Shown here: positions 1 through 12,505 of the stretch, one piece after another
Position numbering within the stretch: position 1 is the first letter of the stretch
How the letters are laid out: each line of letters opens with the position of its first letter
NCBI RefSeq assembly: GCF_017591425.1
Contig: NW_024465885.1
Span: forward strand, 41,101,001-41,165,000
DNA from: Ochotona curzoniae
Taxonomy: Eukaryota > Chordata > Mammalia > Lagomorpha > Ochotonidae
Length of the DNA: 64,000 bases
Direction: 5' to 3'
Made by a program: the position numbers and the translations under genes
Notes under the pieces: model-generated
Seen by the model: only the letters and a program-made list of their open reading frames with translations
Database searches by the model: none
Told to the model about the DNA's origin: nothing

Positions 1-1139
1 GAAACTGATTTGAAATTGATTTGTGGAGAACCAGCTTTGCCAGTTTTCTTTAAAGCAATCCAGTAATGTACTGTGCCTTCTCACAAGACTGACAATCTCT
101 TCCAACTATGCCAGGTAGAAATGTTTGGTTAGTTTCTTTAGGATTTTGCAACCATGAGTAGTTACTGAAAAAAAAAAATATTGCATAGGCTATGGAAGAC
201 AGCTATAAACACTGTGGAATAGATTGCTGGTTAGTTAACAGGCCAAGGGATCTGTAGGTGCCAACCATCAGTATGTGCAGCATACAGAAAACCATCCAGG
301 GGCAAATCGCCCGAAATGAACACTCTGAGCCCCATCCTGATAATCGAGAATTTCGACGCAGATTTCTGTGTGAAAGAAGATACAAATTTAGGAAGAAAAA
401 TGCCCCAGAATATTGACGAGCTCCAACGTGAGACAAGCAGAAGGACATTGCACTGATTTCCCAAGAATAGGATACGTAGTGTACTGGGTGGCAGCTGGTG
501 GAACCACCAGCTTCAGGAGCCCCTGCAGCCACGCAGGAGCTGTGTTGTTCTATGGCAGCCTTGGATCAGCAGAGGGCATCCCACAGTCAAACATGGAGAT
601 GAGGTTCATTAGGACAACCCCTAAGGCGACGGAATTTGCAGTTTTCTGGCAGGCAATTACTGAAAGACAAAAGTGGTTTAATTGGAATTCTAGGAAGAGT
701 ATCCAACCTGAATATTATTCTTCCTTTTCTTCTGTGACCACAGCAAGTGGTATAATGTCAGTTTGAAATATGACTCACTTTAGAAATTATCATGAATTTA
801 AAACAATTATTAAGATGTCAGTGAAGATAACTGTTTAACACCATAAGAAGTACTAGGTGCTGCTCTGAAGCAACTGACCTGTAAAGTTTTTGTTTTGGTT
901 ATTCAAAATTTTGACATACCGTGCATCTGTTAAAGCAGCATTCTTTTATTAAAATATATTTAAATTGTAAGCAGTTGAATTTATATTATAGATATAATAC
1001 TAAGAGAGATGAAATTTATGATCTAATAGTGGTGTTTTATGTACTTTGCAAAGATTTTAAGATACAGGTAGGGTTCATTTAGCATTATTCTGCTTAATAC
1101 ACTTTAATGATTTTCATGAACATTCCAGAGGGATGCTTT
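1..1139. other. Low-copy sequence with a possible processed-pseudogene frame
   Basis: No gene recognised. A stop-free plus-strand frame of 52 codons at 258-413 encodes a basic, protein-like stretch including FRRRFL and KFRKKN, with no Met start suited to translation. It is followed by AT-rich, UTR-like sequence to about 960. This could be a decayed retrocopy of a cellular mRNA, but I cannot name a parent gene. Confidence 0.25.
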
Positions 1140-1320
1140 GGGCAGAATTGCTGGGGCACTGGAGTGACAGCCACTGGCTTAAAAAAAATTAACCCTGGCT
1201 CTGCTGCTAATAAGCTAAATAAATTTCAGTAAGCCACTTAACCTTGGCATTGCATTTGCTTACTCGTGCAACATGATTCATAAAGATCTCCTAAGTATTT
1301 AGAAGCAACTATGATCTTTT
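1140..1320 (+). repeat. MIR fragment
   Basis: The stretch CTGGCTCTGCTGCTAATAAG followed by AGTAAGCCACTTAACCTTGG follows the order of the MIR core and 3' part (gctctgccacttactagctg ... acttaacctc). It is an old mammalian tRNA-derived SINE, heavily diverged. Confidence 0.55.
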
Positions 1321-1794
1321 GTAGGAAAAATCTCACTGTGATCGACATAAAGAAACTTTAGATTATATGCAAAATGGACTAGTGGTCTTTGCATAGGGCA
1401 AATGCATAGGCCTCCAGTGCTTCCATTATTTGGTGGAGGCACAGGGATCATCTAACTCTGAACATCTTTCGTGGCCAAACAAAGCGTGGACTGATGATTG
1501 TTTTTCAAAGAACACTTCACGACTCAGTGTAGAGTACTGTTTCTTATTGACTCACATTCCATTTTTAGCCTCAGTCCACAGAGCACCAGCCTGTGTTAGG
1601 ATACCCTACATGGTCCTTCTCAAGACTGATGCCTTGATTTCCACAGTCCTTCACAACAGGAAATTAGACTACTGGAAGCAAGCCACCACCCACAGTAGCA
1701 CCACGCAGAGGTTAGCTGGAACAGCTTGAAGCAAAATGCAGTCAGTATGGACATGAAAAATGGAAGAACTCTATTTGTCAGCTTTTTTTTCCCC

Positions 1795-2289
1795 CACAAA
1801 TCCAAGATGCCAGACACAATAAGCAAGAAACATGAGATGTCTTTGCTTCAGTGGTGAGAAGCAGCCTTGGCGCAGGGAGAAAGTGGGAGCTGAGAGAGAT
1901 GCATAGAGAGCCGAGAGACAGAGAGAAAGGAGAGGATGAGGAGAAGAGAGAAGCATAGAGCTAGAGACAGAGATGAGAGAAGAAGAGAAGCAACAAAGAA
2001 AAGACACCTTTATAGCGTCAAGGAGGGCAGGTGGAGAGCAGATCAGGCATTGGCAGATGGGCTCTAGTGGGACACCAGGGATGAATGCCTTAGGGGATTA
2101 GTGGAGCCCACAGTTTAAACCTGAAGGTAGCTTAGCTTAGTTAGGCATTGGGCCTTAAGGGGCTGAGACCCAAGGGATTTACGGTAGTGCTGGATAAGCA
2201 GGCATTCAAGGCATTCAAGGTGGTGCTGAGTACAGCATGACAGGATAGGGGTCAGTTTTCTGGGGCCTCTGTTTGAGTCACTCCTTACA
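1795..2289 (-). mobile_element. Candidate solo LTR of an endogenous retrovirus
   Basis: Read on the minus strand the segment begins TGTAAGGAGTGACTC, has a TATA-like CTATAAAGG about 280 bases in, then a pyrimidine-rich CTCT tract and a distal segment ending near GTCTGGCATCTTGG. This is the layout of an LTR (U3, TATA, R/U5). There is no coding interior. The distal edge and a target duplication were not established. The purine-rich plus-strand stretch at 1890-1995 is part of it. A simple GA-rich repeat is the alternative. Confidence 0.4.
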
Positions 2290-2524
2290 ATACTGATATT
2301 TCTTTATATTTTAAGAAAGATGTATTTATTGGATACTACAACTTTAATTTTGCAAGCACACCTTGTTCAATATAAAACTTCACTGTAGTTTGTTGAAAAT
2401 CTTATTAAATAAGCACAAGGTAGAATCTGTGAAATCAATAGAGCCAAAGTTTCAAATTGCTTTATTTTTCTCTTTTGCAGTTTAATAAAAATGTAAGGTC
2501 TTAGAGGAAGATGCACTATTCTTC

Positions 2525-2800
2525 ATAAAGATTTACTTATGTGTTTCAAAGTCAGAATGAGAAAACGAGAAACTGAAAGAATCTTCTGTCTACTATTTCA
2601 CTCTCCATATGGCCAAAAATATCCAGGGCTGAGCCAGACTGAAATCAGAAGCCAGGAGCTTCTTCCAAGGATCACAGGACTCAAGCACTTAGAATATACT
2701 CCACAGAACAGGAAGTGGAACAACCTGAACACAAACTGGTGCCACTATGGGACGCTAGTGTCCTAGGCAAGTGACTTCAGCTGCTATGGTCCAACACCAT
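2525..2800 (-). mobile_element. CSINE, old copy
   Basis: Antisense order of CSINE landmarks: an AAGATTTACTTAT tail, then CAGAAGCCAGGAGCTTCTTCC, CTCAAGCACTT and AGGAAGTGGA. Diverged, with no target duplication seen. Confidence 0.65.
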
Positions 2801-4744
2801 CATCCAGAGGGAGGCACCTTCACCCTTGAGAATTTCAGCATACATCCTCAGATCAGTTTTCTAAAATATAGAAAGTGAAAGTGGGTGCAGATTATACACA
2901 AGGTAAACAAGAACTACAATAAAATGTTCTACTATAGATTCTGGAACAGTTTACAGTGCAAAGACAATTTGCAATCCTGGCGTTTCACTACACACCGTCC
3001 GTCCATTTAAGTAAGGCACATGTCGCTATGCCTGAAGCAATGATAGCAAAGCAGCAATCCTTTTAACTTTCCCTTTGATCTTCAGTCTTCTTTTCTCATT
3101 ATTGTTGTCAGTTAGTGGCTACTGGATTCCTGCAGGGGCATTGAACCTGCTCTGGCAGCAATATCGTGGTGAGTAATGGAAGAATAGAAATGGGCTTAAC
3201 TATTTTCAGATATTTACCCTTGAGGACTCTTTGTTCCTGCGTCTTGTTGGAACTCATTGGCTTTGCTTTTGGCCTCCAAGGATCAGCTTTCTTAGAATCC
3301 TAGTAATGAGTTTTATACTACAAAGCTAGGGAGATATATGTGAAAAACCAGTCAAATACTACACAAATGCAGAAAGTTTTTTTTTTTAAAGCCTAACTTC
3401 AGTTGTTTCTAGCATTTATACTTTACTTACCTGTTTAAAATATATTCAGTCGCATATCAAGATGATAGTACTAGTATATTTATAAACAGTACATTGTTAG
3501 CTAAATAAAACGTAAAATGTCCTTGTTTTGTGTCAGCTACTTCTCCCTTAAATTTTTTAAACGATTTGTCTTTTGCATCCAAGTGAAGTGAACTGCTACA
3601 ACTTCCCAGGTAAAATAATATTAAGCCTAGAAGTAAGTTGGAATCTCACTGTTAGACACAGAAAGCAACATCTGGGAAAGACATGCCGTCACATAGCGAG
3701 ATTTTAGTCATTCTCTACCAGTGTGGAACAAAGCTCTGCACTGAGATTCCACTAATATCCTCAATAGGCTCAAAATTTACAGAAGAAATAAACTTTACCC
3801 AAAAGGAAACAGGAATGAAAAGGTGAGATTACGAACTTTAAGAGAGCAAAGCTCATAATGTACAATAGTCTGATGGCATACGGGTCCCTGTTCCTAATGC
3901 AGAAAGCCAATTTCTAGATCATACAGTCTATTCATTTCACATTTTGGAAGTTAATTTTTTGTTATTATAAGTTAGCTTATAATATTTACAAGATATTTCA
4001 GGTGCGTAGTATTTCATAGTCCTTAGTAAGAACTCGTCTGATTTTCTTTCTCTGCATTCATGCATAATGTGTTAATAAGCCATCCTGTCATCTACTGGTA
4101 TGAACGTCTCTGGTATGAACAAACTAATCATTTGCCATCAAAGTGTTTGCACATATAAACCACTCAGAATAGGTATTTCCTACACGTTTGAAGTTATTCT
4201 ATTGATAAGATATGCATTGTCACTGAGGTAGGTAAGAATTATATTTCAAGCTCCATAATCTATAATCTGTGTCGGGAAACTTATTTTACCTTTATCTTTG
4301 TTCTCACTAGAAAAATAGCCATTATTTCTTTGAAGTGTTTGAGTTGAAAATAAGACATGTTGAAAATGCCTGGTGATGAAGACATAATCAGTTAATAAAG
4401 TTATTTTATGGCTCTTGGAATGGTAATATTGAAGTAAGGAAATACTCTTTATATTCATGTATTACCAGTGCACCAAAACCACTAGAATATTTAGCTCCAG
4501 AACAGAAAAACCCTCATAGCATTTGAGGAACATTTTGTAATACGGTTACATTTTGATACGGTTATTGTATAGAATGTCCAGGCTGAACTTGTTAATCCTT
4601 ACTGTGTAATCCTTAATGCCTTAAATGCATAATGTTAATCCTTAATGTTCCTTAATGTGTAATGATGTCTACACAAGAGTTTAAATATACCATAGATAAT
4701 CATTAGTAAGTTCCGATTTGGGTTGTAATTTTCAAATGAGACAG
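2801..4744. other. Intergenic, nothing recognised
   Basis: AT-rich sequence with no convincing reading frame, known repeat or regulatory element that I could identify. Confidence 0.5.
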
Positions 4745-4980
4745 TATATACTGTACACTTGTTTCGTGTCAGGCACTCTAACTAATCATGTAATTTGCAT
4801 GACATCTTTTAGCTGTCACAGTCAGCCAATGAAGTAGACACCCTTTTCTCCATTTTATATAGAAAGAACTGCGTTTCAGAAATGTCAATTTGTCCCATGG
4901 TACACAGCTAGCAATTGACAGGCTTTGAAATTGAGCCAGACACAGTCTGGTGCTCTTGCCCTTATACTAAATTACCTACC
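4745..4980 (-). repeat. MIR element
   Basis: Clear antisense MIR: GTGTCAGGCACTCTAACTAA, later CCATTTTATATAGAAAGAAC, then ACACAGCTAGCAATTGACAG and CAGTCTGGTGCTCTTGCCC, all in consensus order. One of the best preserved ancient repeats here. Confidence 0.8.
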
Positions 4981-6650
4981 AAGATCTATTCTTGTACTCA
5001 TACCATTCCCATCGCTGTATAAAATACAGTCAGTAGCTGAGTCCACATGATTTATCTATAGGAACAGTTCAAGTGTGCTCCGTGTTAGTTACCTATTAGC
5101 CTCTTCTTCAGCTAATGTCAATCAGGGGAGTAATTAAGTTTAGCTGGGAAAGAATGAGCTAAGGCCTAGAAAGATGAATGGGATGGATAAGAGATAAAAC
5201 TTTTTTTTTATCACTGTTGTTCCTCCACCAGGCTCTTCCTGTCCCACAACACCCATAGCATGCGTAACACTTGCCACCAAAGTCCTATCTTCCCAGCAAG
5301 CTCTATCCAGCAAAAGGCACTGGGCTTCATTTATTTTGTGTAACCAAATGAATTGAGCTCTTTCCAGATAATCTAATTTGAGTTACAAGAGTAATAATTC
5401 TCATCTATCTTTATATGATTGATGTTAAGAAGGATCATAACAAGTGAGCATGAGATGAGGTCCTCATTAACGCCAAGGCTGTGTTGCTGCCGTCATGGAT
5501 AAGGCCATAAGTTTTATATTAATGCCTCTGGATTCAGGGACTCTGCTGTTTTGTTTTCTGTGAGCTTTGCCTGTGTTGACTGGAGCACAGAGCATTTGAC
5601 TTCTGTGTTTCTACCTTCAGCCCTCCTTCACTCACCTTCTACAGAGAAGCCAAGCCAATGGTGGTTCGTAGTCCTTAAGCTCAAATCTTCCTCATTGAGT
5701 TGACCTGCATTGAGCTCACTGTGGTAGGCAGTATTATCCAAAGAAACAGAATCAAGGGTACACACACATACACATACGTGTGGTGTTTGTGATCTTTAAA
5801 CCATTTGTAAAAAATATAAAACTATGCAAGGAATTTTAAAAGCTATTTGTATCATGTTAAATTTTAATTTCATTTGCCATGAACTTCCTGCTCTACCATA
5901 CAGTCAGTGTTTCTGTGTATGTACCTAACACACACAGAAATTACTAATATATATGTATATATATATATATATATACACAGAAATTACTGTTAATATGTAT
6001 GATGAGATCTATTATAATGGGTTGGGTCACATGTTTTCACTATGAAGACTTAGAAGTCCTGTATGCCAATGCAAGCTGGTGGCCCAGAAACAGACAGCAC
6101 TATTATTCCAGTTTTAGTGTGACGACTTCAGAACTAGAGTCTGTGGGTTAAATTTCATTCCAAGTATAGGATAAAAATAATGTCCTAACATTAATAGGCA
6201 GAAAGATAGCAAAAAGGCACAAATTTCTCCTTTTTATATCTTTGGTTTCCTTCATTCTCTCAGTAGATTGAGCATCTACTATGTACTGACCTTGGGGAGT
6301 GCAAGCTGCTGAGTTCATTGATTTCAATGTTAATTAAACTCAAAAAAACTCTCATAGATATATACAGATGCAACAGTTCTTAGGAATGAGCAGACACATG
6401 GAAAGACCATCAAGCCTATCCATAGAACTTCTTGGAACAACTAGATACGTTGTGCTTCTTTCAGATTCCCTGGAGTAAAAACCACAGTCTCCCTCCTTCC
6501 AGTTGCAAAACAGTGAATACGTGTTTGTTGCACAACAAGCTTTTCTAACCTGCTAAATATTTCTGAGTTTATCTTCCAGTTGTTAATAACCCTTTTCCTG
6601 CTAAGTTTCTGAGCTAGCTGGGCTGCTAAATATTACTGAATAGCTGACGT
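4981..6650. other. Intergenic with a TA microsatellite
   Basis: No gene seen. A (TA)n tract lies at 5946-5976 and a short CA-rich run near 5760. The near-identical octamers CACAGAAATTACT at 5933 and 5978 flank the TA tract. Confidence 0.5.
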
Positions 6651-6654
6651 GAAG

Positions 6655-6880
6655 TTAAGTACTAACAGCTTTCCACTTATTAACATATTACATCTCACAA
6701 GGGGCTCGTAATTATCACCTCAGTTTCGGAGTTAAGGAATCTAGCAGAGTTAAGTCTCTTGCACATAGTCGCACTGCCGGAATGCATAGAGCACTTCCAA
6801 CACAGAGAGGTGTCCAACCCTAAGAAATGAGGCTCCAACACCTGCTCCTCACTAATCCATTTTACTATCCCTGAATGAGA
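6655..6880 (-). repeat. MIR element, diverged
   Basis: Antisense MIR order: CTTATTAACATATTACATCTC, AATTATCACCTCAGTTTCGGAG, then GTTAAGTCTCTTGCACATAGTC. Diverged but collinear. Confidence 0.6.
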
Positions 6881-7529
6881 GGGACCCACTTCGGAGCAAA
6901 CCCAAAACTTCCAAATATGTAGAAGACCTAGAAAAGATCAATTAATTTCATAAATTCTGTATTCATGGTGTCTTGATCTTAGTATTGAATATGTTTCCTA
7001 GTTCCTGATGATTACCACGAATGTATTATATTAGGCTAGTTTACTTATCCTTTGAAAACATTTAAAAACTGTGTTCTCTTTGTTTTTTGGGAGCTATTTA
7101 TACTGCTTTTATCAGATGTAGAAAAAAGTACAGTATAAAATGGAAACAAGATAAAATGCTTATATGACAATTGATTTATAAAATCAAGTAAAAGAGTTTA
7201 TTTTAGACACAGAACAATTTCCAGCTCCAATATCACTTACGAGATTAAGAATAGAAAAAGACTGTGGTGAAGATGCTACACTTGACCCTAGCCTACTGAA
7301 GTATCTTGTTATTCTGTAGGATAAGATCCCATGAAGGTGAGATTCAAAATCTTCTTGACATTTTCAAAAATAGACTGTCATAATGAACACAATAGTATTG
7401 AAATTCTGCTGGTAAAATAATGGATGTCAGCATGTAGGTCCAGATATTATTTATGTTTCTGCTATTATTAGCTGCATGGATGCCTCTGATAGTGAAAACT
7501 AGGAGCAATCTCTGTTTTAACTACAATAT
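6881..7529. other. Intergenic, nothing recognised
   Basis: AT-rich sequence between a MIR and the KRTAP27-1 3' end. No supported feature. Confidence 0.5.
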
Positions 7530-7535
7530 TTTATT
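7530..7535 (-). terminator. Candidate polyadenylation signal for KRTAP27-1
   Basis: An AATAAA on the minus strand about 350 bases beyond the stop codon. It is a clear hexamer downstream of the gene, but the region is AT-rich, so chance occurrence cannot be excluded. Confidence 0.35.
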
Positions 7536-7887
7536 GATTTATAATATCATTAGTGCTTTAGTTCTTAAGCCACTTCCAATATTTACACAATAATATCCAA
7601 CCAAATTTACCCATAATAATATTTAGTAGCCAAAGCACAGTGTGTCCATAATTAATGCTGTCCTAGTACTCTAAATTATATGAAACACTTCACAACCACA
7701 GCTTACCTTCAGAAATGCTCAAAAGATAGAAAACAAAACACACATATTGTCTTTAGAGACAAGCAAAGACATGTTAGCTCACTGAAAGCCAGGCACATAC
7801 AATTTCATATTTAGAAAACAAAACTGTTCAAATATTGAAGAAATCAATATCTTCAAATCAGAATATGCCATTTCCCCTGCATACTCT

Positions 7888-8520
7888 TCACTTACTAGGT
7901 GACTGCAAACCTCCAGTAATACAGCAAGTCGGTTCATATGTACAAGGAGAGTCCTGGTTTGGTGGCTCAGGTGCCACATTCACCACAAGTCCACAGGAGC
8001 TGGATTCAGGGTTCTGACTCTGGCATGGGGAAGATTCACACTGCAGTGTCTGGTGTTTCTTGGACAAAGAAGTCTTGGGTGGACTGCACTTTCCCATGTA
8101 GCTCGCAGGCTGGCGGCTCGGGGCTGCAAACCCCAGTTGGTGGCTATTTCCTGACTGGCAAGGCTGAGAAGCACACTCTGAGGACACTGCTGGCAGACTT
8201 TGCGACTGGCATGCCGCCTTTTCACATGGCTTAGAAATGGAAGGAGTTGTTTGAACGCATGTGGGAAGACAGGTTCTTTGCTTGCAAGAGTCTCCAGTTA
8301 AAAGGTTCTGTTCCCAACTGGTCAATTGGCAGCTGGTAGTTTTACTACAGGTTTCTTGAAAGTTGTCCAGGAGCCAGGTTCTGCCATGGCAGCTGCTGGG
8401 CAAACACAACCCATCGTTGAAGCTCTTAGGGTTAGAAGCATGTATGATGGCTGAGAGTTGAGGGGCACTGAAGCTCCCAAGGGAGTGGCAGTGGCTGAGA
8501 GCCATGTTGCTAAAACTCAT
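7888..8520 (-). CDS. KRTAP27-1: Keratin-associated protein 27-1
   Basis: Single-exon gene for a hair-shaft matrix protein of about 210 residues. KRTAPs fill the space between hair keratin filaments and are bound to them by disulphide bonds. The frame is intact, with about 19 cysteines, mostly in short Ser/Cys/Pro/Gln contexts. Diagnostic stretches resemble human KRTAP27-1: SHCHSL near the N-terminus, LDNFQETC near residue 55, SQPCQS mid-protein, QPASYMGKC, then VNVAPE and YEPTCC with a C-terminal GGLQSPSK. The human protein is about 207 residues. Two in-frame Met codons are possible: M1 at 8520 and M6 at 8505. M6 gives MALSHCHS, which aligns better with the human N-terminus, so the start may be 8505 (205 residues). 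It lies upstream of the KRTAP13 genes on the same strand as in human. The family call is secure; the exact start is not. Confidence 0.93.
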   Translation of the reverse strand: MSFSNMALSHCHSLGSFSAPQLSAIIHASNPKSFNDGLCLPSSCHGRTWLLDNFQETCSKTTSCQLTSWEQNLLTGDSCKQRTCLPTCVQTTPSISKPCEKAACQSQSLPAVSSECASQPCQSGNSHQLGFAAPSRQPASYMGKCSPPKTSLSKKHQTLQCESSPCQSQNPESSSCGLVVNVAPEPPNQDSPCTYEPTCCITGGLQSPSK

Positions 8521-8585
8521 AACTGAAGTAAGTCATTAGCACCGAACATGCTGAGTTTTAAGAAGGAATCATTTGCTGGGGAGAT

Positions 8586-8591
8586 TATATA
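8586..8591 (-). promoter_or_regulatory. Putative TATA box of KRTAP27-1
   Basis: Read on the minus strand this is CAAATATATAATC, a TATA-like element about 66-81 bases upstream of the two candidate ATGs. That leaves a 5' UTR of roughly 35-50 bases, typical of the short leaders of KRTAP genes. Assigned from position and sequence only. Confidence 0.5.
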
Positions 8592-10789
8592 TTTGTCGGA
8601 CGACTGGGTGTTGCCTGCATTTCAGGAGTCCTTTGCTCCTTGTTGCTAAGGCTAATTTGAAGCATAGCATCTTATTAGCACCTTCTTTGGTTATAAATGA
8701 AACAATGTCTCACTAACAAAGATGCAAGTCCATTTTGAGTCTTCTGGATGGCTTTCATGTTCGTTCCAAAGATGATTCATTAGGGTGGGGTCTGTCACCA
8801 ATGAGTCCTAGCATGCCACCCAAGCTAATTCTTTCTTTTAATTCCCTTTAGCTAGCATGACTCTGTTTTACTAGACGGACAACAAAAGAATGCAACTGGA
8901 AACAGACAACTGATGTTTTATCCCTGGAGTTTTTGAAGTTATCAACTTGACAAAATATGGTGCTTTTGGTGTGGAAGACAGCTTTGGGCAGATGTTCGAT
9001 GGATCCCATTTGCATCCCATTTAGATCTTGGTCACATCTTTCGATCAAGATGTGAGAGGAACCTGCTTTGGTATCCCTTCTCACTACCCACCAAAAGCAC
9101 TCAAAGGGCCATGGTCTAACATTCTGTCCTCTTCACCACTTTGAATACCCCCACAGGAAAATTTTCTCTTTCCATTTAGAAAAATATTGTTTATCCTCTG
9201 AACAACTATTATGACTACACTGTGTTCCAAAGTGTGTGCTCAATTGTTTTTGAACTTCTCCACAGTAGGCAATTTTTCATTATAGCAATGCTGTTTCAAA
9301 TAAGCTTTCCTGGGGCTGACATTTTTTGTAGTCGTGGGTAAAGTCATTGTATGGGACACCAGCAACCTGCTTCTACTCTAGCCCTCTACTAATTCATGTT
9401 TTTAAACTGAGTATAAATTATCTCAGTAAAACAAAATCATAAGATCCCTTTCCCCAAGCCTGTCCTGTAATACCCTGCATGGCGTAGTCATTCTCCATTT
9501 AGCTCAAAGTCTGCACATTTCTCTTCGCAGAATGTGCTCCATCTTCACAGACTTTCTTTACTCTTTGAGCTTGTCAGTCTTTCCTTGTCCTTGTATTCTG
9601 TGTATGTGTTTCATCTCAATTTCAACCTGTCAGAGGGATCTGGTTGCCAGTCCCACAGTAGTTCTCCACTGAAGAAAAGTTTCAACTTCCAGGATGAAAC
9701 ATTTTCCTTCAGGTGAATGGGAGTCACTTTATTTCTTTCTTTGCTGTGAGTTCATGAAAGGATAAAAAGCATTCTTTTCAGAGAATGCTGCCCATCACAC
9801 AATAAGATCGCAATAATTCTGATTTTAAAAAAAATGAATGGAAAGGAGGTGCTGAGTGACAATGCATCCAACCTGCAACTGAATACGAAAACGAAGATAA
9901 TTTTGACATTTTTGGCATATCCAAGATGTGTGAGAATTGGCAACAGTACTGAGCTTCAAGAAAAATAATTGGCAAGAAATTGTCCTTAAAATAAATTAAA
10001 ACAAAAATAGTGACTCTGCCCACTTTCATTGACCCCTTTGCAAAACAAGAAAACAAAACTTTTAAGAAAGGTACCTGTTATAATGGCACTTGATGAATTA
10101 GTTATTTAAAAATAATGTTTGATTATATTAGGTGTGTCTGAAAAGCTTTAACCAGGAAAAGGAGTAGCCTTTTCACTTCCAGCTGAGGCTGTATGGACAA
10201 AGGCAGGACATCATGGACAACAGTCATGGCAGAAGCCTTCTGATTAGCTTCACGATGTGCTGTACATGATAAAATACCAGGGCAATTCCAAACCTCCAAA
10301 GGTCAGGTGATGTTAGATTTGTCATTTGTGCCTAAGGCCAACTCAGCTGTTATTTTCTCTTTGAGCTCAGGAGTTAATCTGAACATTCTCTTAAATTGAG
10401 TGCTAAATTATTAGGTGTTTCACCATATAATTTTTATTCAATTAGTAATACAAATTTTGGCCACTTCCACATTTATAGTAGGAGTTACCTACTTATTACT
10501 CCAGAATGATGTAAGCCAGGGCAGCTGGTTACCTTGGAATTGTGTTCATGCAACTTGGTAAAAAGCTGAGCACAAACGTGGTAGATGCATTCATGATGAT
10601 ACTTATGTGACTTAAGTCTCCTGAGAAACAGTTAAAGGTTGTTGTTTGGTTGCCTGTCATACTTACCAAGTGGTTGAACAGTTCCCTGTCTCCCAGTATT
10701 GAATGCAAATACTTGCAGCTGTACCTGCACATTCTAGCCACCAGAGGGATGACCATCAACTCCACGCGCAGTGAGACATGAAATACAAC
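8592..10789. other. KRTAP27-1 upstream region and intergenic DNA
   Basis: Apart from the proximal promoter of KRTAP27-1 nothing was identified. The segment 10135-10290 is slightly less AT-rich and may be an old unclassified repeat. Confidence 0.45.
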
Positions 10790-10960
10790 AAAGATTTTAG
10801 AGACAAAACATGGGATTCCAAGTCAATCCTTACCATTACAACTACAACCTTCAGCAATCATCTTATGCTTTCTGTGTATCATTTTCTTCATTTTTTAAAG
10901 GCAAAATTATAGTACTAAGTTTGCTTCCTGGGTAAATGAGATTATACACACACATAGTAG
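10790..10960 (+). repeat. MIR fragment
   Basis: GGGATTCCAAGTCAATCC, then ATCATTTTCTTCATTTTTTAAAG and GGTAAATGAGATTATAC follow the order of a sense MIR. Confidence 0.5.
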
Positions 10961-11479
10961 CTGATTGTGTGTCAGATATTTTTAGTGACAAAAAAATAGC
11001 TCTTATTTCTGATCTGATTCAGGATCTTCATGCCCAAAAACACACATCTCACAACAACATAAATCTGAAATTAATATGAAATTATTAAAGTTTTTAAATG
11101 TAAAATCTATAAAGAAAATAAAAATGACATCTGTGCTCAGCGTTATTTTAGTTATGCTTATAATTTTCACATGCGACTACTTTAATCATTACATGAATTT
11201 ATCATCCCAATAAAAATGAAGATTTAACTAGTCTGCATTTGTTGATATAAGGTTGAATAATACGTATTTTTATAATGACTACGTGGCTCTCTTGGACATC
11301 TGATCACTCGTTTATCCACATCAAAGTGAAAAATAAAATCAGATCTTAGATTCATTCTTAAATAACATAATTCCTTCTTTCCTTGTGAGTCAAGTGGCTG
11401 AGAAGTGATCTAAGCTCATTGAAATCTATTTTTCTTCTCCTACCAAGAAGCACTCAGATGAAAAGGAGATCTGACTTTT

Positions 11480-11565
11480 GACACTAATAGTTCCACTAAT
11501 TCAATGCATAAATTTGGACTAGTCACTTTGCCTCTCTCAATACCCACTTGGACAATGAGTGTTGA
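11480..11565 (+). repeat. MIR fragment, short
   Basis: TTTGGACTAGTCACTTTGCCTCTCTCAAT resembles the MIR segment around gacaagtcacttaacctctc. Short and tentative. Confidence 0.35.
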
Positions 11566-11847
11566 TCAATAGTTTTAAAAGGTTCAGCCACCACATTCTC
11601 TGCTTACATATCATCATCTCAATATCTTAGTGTTGAAAAACACATTAATAGAATTCTGTCCGCTCTACCTTTACATGAAATCTTCACACTTACTTAGAGT
11701 ATTAATTTTTATTAAGACAACTTCCGATGCCTTTAACAAGGTAAACCAAAGACTGAGATACATAGATTAGTTGTAGAAATTTACAACTGCATAATGGGTG
11801 ATTTTATTTATTTCAGTTCTTGAAGCCAAATAAAAGATTTTCTCTGA

Positions 11848-12010
11848 GGGCTGGCACTGTGGTGTTGTAGGTAAGGCCCTTCCATTGTTGTGGGAATTTC
11901 TTATGGGAGCAATATGGATGTCAGATTGAGTCCTGTTGCTCCTCATCCAACCAGGCTCCCTGCAAGTGGCCTGGGAGAATAGCAGATTGTTCCAAGTATG
12001 TGGGCCCCTG
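11848..12010 (+). mobile_element. CSINE, 3'-truncated old copy
   Basis: Begins GGGCTGGCACTGTGGTG with a recognisable CCAACCAGGCTCCCTGC and GTGGCCTGGGAGA, then loses similarity before the A-rich tail. Confidence 0.55.
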
Positions 12011-12217
12011 TACGTATATTGCTAGAGAAAGCTTCAAAGTTATGATGTTATGACCATGATAATGATCCTTTTGAGTAAATTAAAAGAGGTGGGTTGCCAA
12101 TTCTCTGTTTCTAGTGATAAAAACATTTGTTAGAATCATAAATGGCATAATCTTCTCTGTGAAGTTCTTTAAGTAATTTTGATTTTGGAATCAGCCCAGT
12201 CATTCACAATTCAATTA

Positions 12218-12505
12218 TACTAGATTATAATTAATGGAAACATAGTTACAGATGGCAAATTTCGTGCTTTTTAATGGCTGTGTAGTATTTAATGGCTGAG
12301 TATATGTCCAACTGTTTCTTTATCCATTTCTCTTTTGAGGAGCATCTGGATTATTTCCAAGTCTTCACTATACTCACTTTCTCAAATGTAGATTTCATTT
12401 CCTTTGGATGTGTTCTCAGAAGTGGGATAGTTGGATCACATGGTATAGATCCAGTTTCAGTTGTTTTAGCATTCGCCATAGTGACATCCATTGTGGCTAT
12501 ACTAA
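12218..12505 (-). mobile_element. L1 ORF2 3' segment, inverted half of a twin-primed L1
   Basis: Read on the minus strand this is the end of L1 ORF2: CATAGGTTAGTATAGCCAC, GGATCTATACCATGTGATCC, then ATTAAATACTACACAGCCATT and GAAATTTGCC. It is coding-dead. It abuts a plus-strand L1 3' end that continues the L1 sequence, which suggests a 5' inversion in one insertion. Confidence 0.7.
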
